From: Lentzea atacamensis
Lineage (GTDB): Bacteria > Actinomycetota > Actinomycetes > Mycobacteriales > Pseudonocardiaceae
DNA length: 64,000 nt
Direction: 5' to 3'
Assembly: GCF_003269295.1 (NCBI RefSeq)
Contig: NZ_QLTT01000011.1
Location: 62,001 to 126,000 of the forward strand
Under the pieces are notes generated by a model. That model made no database searches. It had not been told where the DNA came from and saw only the letters and a list, made by a program, of their open reading frames with translations. Positions 16,717 to 24,315 of this stretch are shown in pieces; position 1 is the first letter of the stretch; the number at the start of each line of letters is the position of its first letter. The position numbers and the translations under genes were made by a program.

Positions 16717-17997
16717 CTAGTCGAGTGCGAGCTCGTATTCAGCAGGGGCGGGCATCCTGGCGAGCATGCGGCGGGTGTCGAGCTCGTTGCGTTTGATGTT
16801 CAGTTCCCATTCCAGGGGGTTGGCGCGTTGCGCTTGCCGGAGTGCGCGCGCAACGGTCACGGCGGCGGGAAGGGCAGGGTAGGTGAGTGTGCGGGGGAAG
16901 TTGTAGGTGTCGGCGAACTGGTCGCCGTTGAGGTGGAGGATCTGGCTGTAGATGGCCTTCCGATCGGCGGGCGGGGGAAACAGGAACTGGTCCCTGGCAA
17001 GGTCGACGAAGGCCTGCACGCTGGCGGTGATCAGGGTCCGGGTGGGCTCGCCGGGGGCCTCGTCGGTGGCGGTGAGCAGAGCCAGCAATCGCTCGGCTTG
17101 AGCGTGGTCGCTGATCTGGCCGGTGAGGGCGGGATCGATGCCGAGGACGCCGGCGATGCGCCGCCACAGCACGTAGGTGCCGGCGAGTTCGTCGGCGGTG
17201 AAGTCGAAACCGACCGCGGTGAGCGCGCGGTAGCACTGCAAGGTGAAGTCCAGCCAGGTACGGGCCAGGTCCACCTGCCCGAGCGGGGCACCCCACTGAT
17301 CGGCGTCCCACCCGCCGCGCACGGCGAAAACCCGGGCCCGGGCGTGGAGCAGCCGCACGTACAAAGTAGCGATGTAGCCGTCCCTGCCGACGGCCATGGC
17401 GCCGGGCAGCATCGAGTGGAACACCCACCCGAAGGTTTCCCACAGCCGCCGCCTGGCATCGTCGACCAACCGGCGGGTATGCACCAGCACCTCGGCGATG
17501 GACGGGGAGAGATAGGTCTGCAGGACCGCCCGCGGCCCCAACCCGAGGCAGTGGAACTCCGGAGCCACGGTCAAAAAGGTGCGGGACCCGCGCGCCAGCG
17601 CCTGCGGGGTGGCCCAGTCCGGCACGGTCTCGGCCTGACGCAGCAGAGCGGCGATCGCCGGGGGCGGATTGGTCAATGACGCCAACCCGTGACGGATCCC
17701 CTGCTTGAGCTGCTCCCGCGCCGGGGCACCCAACGCGGCCAGTTCGGGGATCACGTCGTCGGCCAGGGGATCACCGATCCGCAATGCGCGGGCGAGCAAC
17801 TCGGCACGGGCACCGAACTGCCGCCGGATCACCGCCGGATCACCCCGCCGCGACGGCCACGCCTGCGCTTGCCCCGGCACGGACGTGTTCCGGGCGTGGC
17901 CGGCGGGTGCGCCTCCGTGTGTGCCCAGTGCTCCCGACACGCCACCACTGTTCAACACCGCGTGTCTGCCCACATGTTCCATACCGGCATCACGCAA
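16717..17997 (-). CDS. Oxygenase MpaB family / DUF2236 (latex-clearing-protein-like) protein
   Basis: Up to 426 aa; the true start may be the in-frame Met at 17982. DUF2236 architecture: an N-terminal helical region, then GSRTFLTVAPEFHCLGLGP, a helix with FHSMLPGAMAVGRDG containing the conserved Arg/Asp, and RTWLDFTLQCYRALTAVGFD in the C-terminal half. The family contains the rubber oxygenase Lcp, a b-type heme enzyme that cleaves polyisoprene, and fungal MpaB, which cleaves a farnesyl chain. No signal peptide is evident, unlike Lcp. It lies 1.3 kb from two isoprenoid synthase genes on the same strand, which is suggestive of an isoprenoid substrate. Confidence 0.75.
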   Translation of the reverse strand: MRDAGMEHVGRHAVLNSGGVSGALGTHGGAPAGHARNTSVPGQAQAWPSRRGDPAVIRRQFGARAELLARALRIGDPLADDVIPELAALGAPAREQLKQGIRHGLASLTNPPPAIAALLRQAETVPDWATPQALARGSRTFLTVAPEFHCLGLGPRAVLQTYLSPSIAEVLVHTRRLVDDARRRLWETFGWVFHSMLPGAMAVGRDGYIATLYVRLLHARARVFAVRGGWDADQWGAPLGQVDLARTWLDFTLQCYRALTAVGFDFTADELAGTYVLWRRIAGVLGIDPALTGQISDHAQAERLLALLTATDEAPGEPTRTLITASVQAFVDLARDQFLFPPPADRKAIYSQILHLNGDQFADTYNFPRTLTYPALPAAVTVARALRQAQRANPLEWELNIKRNELDTRRMLARMPAPAEYELALD

Positions 17998-18356
17998 ACC
18001 GACCGCTGATCACCATGCCCGGTTCACATCGTCCCCGCCGAGAGAGCGGTGCGGTGCTCCCGATCCCCGCGCCGATGACGACGCTGTGCGGCCTGGCACC
18101 GCCAGTCGCGGACAGCCCATGCGCAGCACACCCCGGTGTGTTGGTCCTCCTGGGCACCGACGCATCGGGGTGTGCCGCGGCCGCGCGGCGGGGTGTGTCA
18201 TCACGATCACGACGATAGATCGACAGGTCTTATCCCGCCTGATACATGACCTGGACGTGGTGTCAGCCGGCCGGGACCGCCTCGCTGCACTAGCCATGCC
18301 GGGGAGACGCCATCCGATCGGGGTACACACCACGTGATGCCCCGGCCGGAAGTCGG
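17998..18356. other. Intergenic region without a recognised gene
   Basis: 359 bp between the MpaB-like gene and the Tat-exported protein gene. A short plus-strand open stretch (18203-18337) has no convincing start or homology. It must contain the MpaB-gene promoter on the right side of that gene; no strong terminator is seen. Confidence 0.4.
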
Positions 18357-19013
18357 TCACGACGTGGGCGGAACGAAACGGCCCTGGGCCGTGACGTGAG
18401 CGACCACGGTATCGGCGGAGAGACTCGGCAAGCCGTAGGAACGAGCCGACGTCGTCCACAAGTCCAGCATCTCTGACGTCAGACGCACCGGCAGATCAGA
18501 TATCTTCAGTTCCACCGGCTTACCCGGCGCGCCGGGAACGACAGCGAGATCGCCCTCTGTCGCACGCCAACGGAACACCGGCTGCATGCCGGCATCAACA
18601 TCGTTGACCATGTAGCGACCCGATATCTGCTCGTCCCGTACGTCGCCCGCCAACCGGGTAACCCGTACTTCGGTGGACGCGACGCGCAAGATCAAGCCAC
18701 CGTCTGCGACGCCAGTGCCCTGCGTGTGAGCAGGGTTGCTGAGAGAGGGATCACCCTGGGCCGAGCGCACCGGGAACCGGATTCCCCGTCCGCCATTGCG
18801 CTCGATCAACTCAGCCGGGGCAATGGCCTCCACCGTGGCGCCACGCTGGTCCATCTCTGCCTGCGCCTGCGGAGCCCACACGATCTCGATCCATCCCCCT
18901 TCGCCCACGCCGATCGTGGTGGACGCATCAGCAGCCGCGGGCGCCATCGCCGCATGGGCCAACAACGGGGACGTCAACGCGCCACTTAGAACCGATCGCC
19001 GAGAGACACCCAT
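18357..19013 (-). CDS. Tat-exported protein of unknown function
   Basis: 218 aa. The N-terminus MGVSRRSVLSGALTSPLLA is a twin-arginine signal (SRRSVLSG), with likely cleavage near AAADAS at about 28. The mature part is rich in beta-strand-like segments, for example GGLILRVASTEVRVTRLAG. It has a late segment LKISDLPVRLTSEMLDLWTT where L-x-S/T-E-M may be a ligand- or partner-binding helix. No cysteine pair and no catalytic motif is visible. I do not recognise the family. It is on the same strand as the isoprenoid genes upstream, separated by 304 bp. Confidence 0.6.
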   Translation of the reverse strand: MGVSRRSVLSGALTSPLLAHAAMAPAAADASTTIGVGEGGWIEIVWAPQAQAEMDQRGATVEAIAPAELIERNGGRGIRFPVRSAQGDPSLSNPAHTQGTGVADGGLILRVASTEVRVTRLAGDVRDEQISGRYMVNDVDAGMQPVFRWRATEGDLAVVPGAPGKPVELKISDLPVRLTSEMLDLWTTSARSYGLPSLSADTVVAHVTAQGRFVPPTS

Positions 19014-19317
19014 CGTCAGCTGCCTTCCTTACCGAGCTACGAACAGTCCACAGGGGATCGTCCCGCTCCAACCGCTCGCTGACCCCGATGTCACCACGAA
19101 AACACTCCAACGAGGGCACTTCCCACCTGTTCGGGGACCCACAACGCCTCCGACCGACCGTAGTGACGGGCCCAGCGTCTGTCTTGGAAAGACTCGGTGC
19201 CTCGTTGAGCCGGTCTTGAGCGTTGGTTTCGATCGTGCGGAGACGCGGCCCACGCTCACCAGCCAGTGATCCCCGGGCAGCAGAACACGTGGCCGAAACC
19301 CGTGACGAGATTCGTGC
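19014..19317. other. Intergenic region without a recognised gene
   Basis: 304 bp. Short frames on both strands lack homology and codon bias. It likely carries the promoter for the Tat-exported protein gene (minus strand) and the terminator of the polyprenyl synthase gene, but no clear hairpin is visible. Confidence 0.35.
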
Positions 19318-20325
19318 TCAGCGGTCGCGGTCGACCGCGGTGGCGGCCAGTGCGGTGAGGCGGTCTCGACTGGCTGACGGGGGTAGTTCGGCGAGTGCGG
19401 CTTGAGCGCGTTCCGCGCTGGTCCGCGCTCGTTCGATCACGTCGTCGATCGCGCCGGTGCGGACCAGTATCTCTCGTGTCTGGGCGTGCGCGGTGTGCAC
19501 ATCGGTGTAGCCGCGGAAGATCGCTTCGAGTTGCTGACGGTCGGCGGGGCCGGCGGCGTCGTAGGCGAGCAGGACGGGCAGGTTGGGCTGCCGGTTCGCG
19601 ATATCGCTGATCGCGGTCTTTCCCGCGGTGTGTTCGTCGCTGGTGTAGGGCAGCAGGTCGTCGCGGAGCTGGAACGCGACCCCCAACTGTTCGCCGTACT
19701 CCCGCAAGCACGCCACCTGATTGCCCGGTGCGTCGGCCAAGACAGCGCCTGCCTGGCAGGCAGCGCCGAACAGGGCCGCGGTCTTGCCGTGGACGACTTC
19801 CAACACGGCCGGTATCCCGCAGGACAGGTCACCGCGGATCATGGCCTCCTGGAACGCTGCCCGGCACATCTCCCTGCCGGTGTCGAACGCCACCCGCAAC
19901 GCCCGCTCCATACGGTCCATCGGCATCCCCGAGTCGCGTGCGTCAAGCATCGCGCTGGCTCCGATCATCACCAGTCCGTCACCGACCAGCAGCGCTTCGT
20001 TGATCCCGAACTGTTCGGCGGTGGAGGGTTTACCTCGGCGGACCGGGTCGCGGTCGATGATGTCGTCGTGCACCAGGCTGGCCACGTGCACGCACTGCAA
20101 GCCGGCCGCGAACGGCACCATCGAGTGCACGTCACCACCCACCGCGGCGGCCGATTCCAGACACAGCACCGGCCGCAGCAGTTTTCCCGTCGGGAACAAC
20201 GCGTCCATGGCCTCCACCGCCAGCGGACCGTCCTCCTTGCCGACCAACCGCCGCAGCTCGGCCTTGACCAAGTCCACCAGCGAGGGGTCGACCGCCTCGC
20301 CCACTGCCTGCTCAACGATCGACAT
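19318..20325 (-). CDS. Polyprenyl (geranylgeranyl/farnesyl-type) diphosphate synthase
   Basis: 335 aa, all-trans prenyltransferase family. The first Asp-rich motif is D87-D88-I-I-D91 (VHDDIIDRDPVRRGKP) and the following Arg pair is present. The second motif is DDLLP (222-226) in FQLRDDLLPYTSD, where the last Asp of DDxxD is replaced by Pro; members with this change exist but activity should not be assumed. The K-L-L-R-P motif for IPP binding is at 48-52. It elongates allylic diphosphates with IPP in the cytosol. It starts 27 bp after the stop of the squalene/phytoene-synthase-like gene, so they form one operon. Confidence 0.85.
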   Translation of the reverse strand: MSIVEQAVGEAVDPSLVDLVKAELRRLVGKEDGPLAVEAMDALFPTGKLLRPVLCLESAAAVGGDVHSMVPFAAGLQCVHVASLVHDDIIDRDPVRRGKPSTAEQFGINEALLVGDGLVMIGASAMLDARDSGMPMDRMERALRVAFDTGREMCRAAFQEAMIRGDLSCGIPAVLEVVHGKTAALFGAACQAGAVLADAPGNQVACLREYGEQLGVAFQLRDDLLPYTSDEHTAGKTAISDIANRQPNLPVLLAYDAAGPADRQQLEAIFRGYTDVHTAHAQTREILVRTGAIDDVIERARTSAERAQAALAELPPSASRDRLTALAATAVDRDR

Positions 20326-20352
20326 GATGTCCTTCCAGTCCGGGGCGTGTGG

Positions 20353-21249
20353 TCAGCAGGGGATAGCGGAACGCCAGTACGGCAACCACACCGCCAGCGC
20401 CTCGGCGGGATTGGGGCGAATGGGCCGGTGCAGCAACGCGGGACCAGAGGCGAGCACCTCACGCACATGCAACTCGCAATACTCCCCGATCGCGCCCGCG
20501 ACCGGCCAGGGCAGGAGCTGTTCCAGTTCCGCGACCAGGACAGGCATGCGACGGCGTACCCGATCAGCTTCGAAGGCCAGCAGCCCTGCCGTGCCCGAGG
20601 TCCAGTGCGCGGCCCTCAACTCCTCGGCCTGAACCCCGAACCGCGCCAGATCCTCCAACGGCAGGTACAGCCGGTCCGTACGCAGGTCGTCGGACAGGTC
20701 GCAGAGCAGGTCCACCAGCTGGGCCAGCTGCCCGAGCTCACGGAACACGGGCACGACGTTCCCGCTGACACCGAGGCGTTGCGCGATCAGCGCCAGCACG
20801 GTGAACAAGCCACCAGTCATCGCCGTCGACCACACCCGGAGTTCTTCGTAGGTGGTGAACTCGACGAACGCGGTGTCTCGCCGCATCGCCCCCACCATCT
20901 CCTCCACAATGGACGACGGCAGGTCCCACACACGCCATGTGTTCGCCGCCGCGTGCAGGACCGGGTCGGTGGAGTGCTCGTCGACGAGCGCGGTAGCCGC
21001 GGCATCAGCCCACTGGTCCAGCCGCTGTCGCCGCCCCTCGACCGAGCCCGTGTCAGCACGGTCATCAGCGGCATACCCCAACGCGATCGCCGCGGCGATG
21101 TACGGACGGAACGCGGCAGGAAGCGCCCGCAACGGGAACTTCGCGAACCCGTCATCCCGCCGAGCCACATCACGGACGCAGAACAGATAGCACTCCCGCA
21201 ACACCGGATCCACGACACCCGCCGCGTCCAGCCAACGCCGCACCAACAC
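20353..21249 (-). CDS. Squalene/phytoene synthase-like isoprenoid synthase
   Basis: 298 aa from a GTG. It has the two Asp-rich sites of trans-isoprenyl head-to-head synthases: D62-D63-R-A-D66 (GYAADDRADTG), and D184xxxD188 in LLCDLSDDLRTDRLYLPLEDLARFG. The tail of the second motif (R-x-Y-L-P) is the classic phytoene/squalene synthase signature. Such enzymes condense two prenyl diphosphates. It is followed 27 bp downstream by a polyprenyl synthase that could supply its substrate. No carotenoid desaturase or hopene cyclase is nearby, so the product is unclear. Confidence 0.8.
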   Translation of the reverse strand: MLVRRWLDAAGVVDPVLRECYLFCVRDVARRDDGFAKFPLRALPAAFRPYIAAAIALGYAADDRADTGSVEGRRQRLDQWADAAATALVDEHSTDPVLHAAANTWRVWDLPSSIVEEMVGAMRRDTAFVEFTTYEELRVWSTAMTGGLFTVLALIAQRLGVSGNVVPVFRELGQLAQLVDLLCDLSDDLRTDRLYLPLEDLARFGVQAEELRAAHWTSGTAGLLAFEADRVRRRMPVLVAELEQLLPWPVAGAIGEYCELHVREVLASGPALLHRPIRPNPAEALAVWLPYWRSAIPC

Positions 21250-21399
21250 CGCAGGCCTCCATCACTCCCCGAACCACAAAGCCTGACCAACTATCCACAA
21301 CCACCACCCCGCAGCCCCGGCATCACCAGTTGATCTCACTCCACCGGGCGAGACATTCCACGCGTACGACACCAACCACATAGGTGGTACGACCAGGTC

Positions 21400-22730
21400 C
21401 ATCACGAAGCCGCCAGCGACTGCTGACGAAACGGCAGCGCGGCTGTTCGACGTGGTCATCTGTGAGGAGATCGGTCGTGTCGGCCGACGGGCGTACATCT
21501 CCAATGAGATCGAGCGTCGCCTTGAGCAGCTCGGTGTGCGGCTGATCGCGGCCGACGAACGGTTCCAGCTCGGCGACGTCGGCCGCCGGGCCAAGACGGC
21601 GACGCAGGTGCTGACTCGACGGGTCAAGCAGGGTGTCACCGAGTGGTACGTGCTGGAGATGCTCGAAAAGAGCTGGGGCGGGTTCGAGACTCACCCTCAG
21701 CAGGGTTATGACGTCGGCAAGCTTTGCTACGGCTTCAGGGCCGACCCTGTGCCGCATCCCGTTCCCGCCAAGCGTGCCAAGGGCATCAAGAAGACCCGGT
21801 TGCTGATTCATTCTGTCGAGGGTCCCTGTGTCCAGCGGCAGTACTTGTGGCGCACGACCGAGCGTCTCGGCTACCAGGCAATCGCGGATCGTCTGAACGA
21901 AGACCTCGTGCTCAATCCACCGCCGACGCCGGTCGAGCCGGACCGTGCTGTCGGTTTGTGGACGTACTCCAGCGTCCGGGAAGTCCTGACCAACCCGAAG
22001 TACACGGGGCACATGCTCTGGAACCGCCGCGCGCGCAAGGGTGCGGGCAAGAACAAGGTCATCCGGTCGCGGAGTGGGTCTGGCCGGTCGAGCCGACGCA
22101 CGAGGCCCTCATCAGCCTGGAAACGTTCGTCCAAGCCCAGCAGGTCTCGGCTCGCCGCGAGCGGTCGCGGACAAGCCCTGGCTTGAACAGTGCTCCGGAG
22201 TCGAAGCGGGTCTACCGCCTGCGGAGCTACGTGTCATGCCTGCATTGCCTCCGGCGGCTGTTTGGCAACGCCAACCACGCCGGAACCGTCTTCTACGGCT
22301 GCCAGCCCAAGAAGGCCTATCGCCCCGACGGTCATCCGCCGATGTTCCGCGTGCGCGAGGACGAGCTGCTGGTTGGTCTCAACAAGTTCCTGGTGCACGA
22401 GGGTCTTCGGCCCTTACCGTCGCAGCCTCTTCGCCGCGGGGAAGGCCGACCAGGTCAGGCCGCTGAGAAGGAGCGCGAGGACAAAGTCGCGGCGATCGGT
22501 CGCGCGCTGCGTGACAACCGAACCAGGTCGACCAACCTGCTTCGCAGCCTGGAGGCCGCCACCGAGGTGTCGCGACCGCTGTTCGAGGCGCTTCGGCTTG
22601 AGATCCACTACGACTACGAAACGAGGACTGCCGTGTGTCGAAATCACCCTGATCGGAGACACGGTCGAAACAGCAGAAAGGGCCGCAACCGAGGCGGTCG
22701 CGGCCCTTCCGAAGCAACGCTCTGCTCGTA
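21400..22730 (+). pseudogene. Large serine recombinase (integrase) pseudogene
   Basis: Recombinase-domain homology starts abruptly at ARLFDVVICEEIGRVGRRAY; the N-terminal segment with the catalytic Ser is absent. The frame continues through LGYQAIADRLNEDLVLNPPP and SSVREVLTNPKYTGHMLWNR. It shifts near 22065 to read EALISLETFVQAQQVSARRE and YVSCLHCLRRLFGN (zinc-ribbon Cys pair). It shifts again near 22400 and 22460, and near 22640 to the C-terminal VEITLIGDTVETA. At least four frameshifts plus a 5' truncation make it non-functional. It marks a former integrative element. Confidence 0.8.
22678..22708. terminator. Hairpin at the 3' end of the recombinase pseudogene
   Basis: Inverted repeat AAGGGCCGC (22678-22686) with GCGGCCCTT (22700-22708), 13-nt loop. 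It lies inside the last codons of the pseudogene and just before another copy of the tRNA-Arg end core at 22748. No U tract, as is common for terminators in GC-rich actinomycetes. Confidence 0.5.
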
Positions 22731-22747
22731 GTGAGCAGGTCTGCGTG

Positions 22748-22762
22748 GTGCCCCCGGCGGGA
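22748..22762 (+). repeat. tRNA-Arg 3'-end core, copy without hairpin A
   Basis: GTGCCCCCGGCGGGA differs at one base from the sequence at the 3' end of the tRNA-Arg gene (43974-43988). It follows the integrase pseudogene directly, where an attachment site of an integrative element is expected. The preceding bases GTGAGCAGGTCTGC also occur in inverted orientation right after copy 1 near 13714. Confidence 0.5.
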
Positions 22763-22843
22763 GCACCAAAGGATGGGAACAGGGCTGACCAGCGGTTTCA
22801 GGTTGGATGCTTGGTCGTGCAGGCCAGTTTCACGTTGTAGTGG

Positions 22844-23041
22844 TCAGGTAGCGCTCGCGTGCGGCGGCGCGCTGCCGTTTCGGTGGTGCCACAGCACTAC
22901 GTCGCGGATGACCGCCGCCTGTTGCAGTCCGAGGCGCTCAGCTTCGGCGCCGTCAACGAGGTTGATTTCGAAGACGGCGCCCACGGCTTCGTGTTGCTGC
23001 TGACGGCGGGCGCGCTGCCTGGAATCGGGAGCTGTGTTCAT
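22844..23041 (-). CDS. Small hypothetical protein downstream of whiB
   Basis: 65 aa, starting at an ATG that overlaps the WhiB stop (ATGA, 23038-23041). The sequence (MNTAPDSRQRARRQQQHEAV, then EINLVDGAEAERLGLQQAA and IRDVVLWHH) is mostly helical with a basic N-terminus, and could be a small DNA-binding or adaptor protein. No family recognised. The tight overlap with two upstream genes makes it likely real. Confidence 0.55.
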   Translation of the reverse strand: MNTAPDSRQRARRQQQHEAVGAVFEINLVDGAEAERLGLQQAAVIRDVVLWHHRNGSAPPHASAT

Positions 23042-23301
23042 GCTGCGACCTGGACCTCGGCATGTCTGAGCGCTTCGCGGTCGACTTGGTCCATGCCGCC
23101 CCACACGCCGTAGCTCTCGCCAGTGGTGAGTGCCGTGATGGCACAGGTGAGGCGGACTGGGCATAGGCGACAGATCGCTTTGCAGTCCGCCGTGGCCGCG
23201 CTTCCCGGCTCGGCGTCGATCCAGTCGACTTCTCGGTCTGCGTTTCGGCATGCTGCGTGCACCTGCCACTTCAGTGCACGCAGCGCGATGTGTGTGGTCA
23301 T
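23038..23301 (-). CDS. WhiB-family iron-sulfur transcription factor
   Basis: 87 aa. Four conserved cysteines C18, C44, C47 and C53 (AAC, then ICRLCPVRLTC) would bind a [4Fe-4S] cluster; C40 is an extra Cys. The G-V-W-G-G turn at about 65-69 interacts with the sigma factor in known WhiB proteins. A basic C-terminal tail is short (EALRHAEVQVAA), so DNA contact may be weak. It is the middle gene of a three-gene operon with 4-bp overlaps on both sides, downstream of a sigma-like gene. This small regulator cassette is common on actinomycete mobile elements. Confidence 0.9.
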   Translation of the reverse strand: MTTHIALRALKWQVHAACRNADREVDWIDAEPGSAATADCKAICRLCPVRLTCAITALTTGESYGVWGGMDQVDREALRHAEVQVAA

Positions 23302-24029
23302 ACCGCTGGACGAAGGGGGCTGCCGAGGAGGTAGTCGGCGAGGTGGCGGGAGGCGGTGTTGAGCTGTGCCGCCACCTGGTGGCGGCTTATCCCGCGCTGC
23401 TTGGCCGCGGTTGATCGGTCTCCGTGGTCGAGGAGCACATCGGACACGAGGTCGGCTTCGTGGGGTGTGATGACACCGGACAGCATGGCTCCTGCCAGGA
23501 CGAGGTCCGGGTGTCCGTCGACTGTGCGGGTGTCGATTGCGGTGTCGGTGAGTTCGGACCGGGTCATCGCTCGCCGCCTTTCGCTGTTGCAGGCTTCGTG
23601 GCCGCGCCGGAACGCCGCCCAGTAGAGCTGCCCGAAGATCTTCGGCGACCGGGCGTCGGCGACGTCGAGTGCTTGGAGGAAGCCTTCGAGGATCTCGGAG
23701 TCCAGGTCGTTGCGGTCACCGCAGAAGCGGGAACCCAGCTTTCCAGCGATGTGCTTCAGACCCGGCATCATCATCGCGGCGGCCACCGTCGTCCACGGTT
23801 CCGGCGTCGCGTATGCCCGTCGGACGAGTTCCTGCCACACAGCGTCCTTGGTCACCCAGCTCGTCTGCCGCTTGAGAAGCAATACGCGCACCTGGTCCAG
23901 GGACAGCTCCTCGTTGGGCAAACCGCATCCGAGTGCCGCGCAGTCGAGGGTAAGCGGCTGCGGGCCGGCGGTCATCGCGAGGAATCGCCGTTCGATCACG
24001 TCCAGGTGCGAAGGGGAGAGCGAGGTCAT
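23298..24029 (-). CDS. Sigma-factor-like regulatory protein of an integrative element
   Basis: 243 aa if started at MTSLSPSHLDV (24029); the frame is open to 24209 but the extra 60 residues are low-quality sequence. The middle part DLDSEILEGFLQALDVADAR and IFGQLYWAAFRRGHEACN resembles sigma-70 region 2 without a clear -10-binding helix. The C-terminus has an HTH like region 4 (DRSTAAKQRGISRHQVAAQL). Proteins of this kind accompany WhiB-like genes on mobile elements. It may act as a diverged sigma factor or a replication/transfer regulator. The stop overlaps the WhiB ATG. Confidence 0.55.
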   Translation of the reverse strand: MTSLSPSHLDVIERRFLAMTAGPQPLTLDCAALGCGLPNEELSLDQVRVLLLKRQTSWVTKDAVWQELVRRAYATPEPWTTVAAAMMMPGLKHIAGKLGSRFCGDRNDLDSEILEGFLQALDVADARSPKIFGQLYWAAFRRGHEACNSERRRAMTRSELTDTAIDTRTVDGHPDLVLAGAMLSGVITPHEADLVSDVLLDHGDRSTAAKQRGISRHQVAAQLNTASRHLADYLLGSPLRPAV

Positions 24030-24315
24030 CGGGGAGGTGCCTTTCGGGGCGGGGGACCATCTCACCGCCAAATCCGCCTCCTGCGGCGTCCGGTGGCACG
24101 GATTCACCAAAACGGGTGGCGTGTCGCTTGTGCGTCGCATCGTGCAGCCCGACGTAGAACTCCCCCTTTGGTCGCCTCGGGGGCCACTCGCGAGGGTGAA
24201 CTGACACATCGTTGATATAGGCCCAGACCGGATGCCGACGCGGCCTCAAGCACGTCTGTCTGTCGGTGCTGCTCCGTAGGATTCACCGTGAACAATCGTC
24301 CGAAGATCCTGGACT

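Noticed and set aside
19402..21333. 643-codon plus-strand open frame
   Set aside because: Antisense to the two isoprenoid synthase genes, which have clear catalytic motifs on the minus strand.
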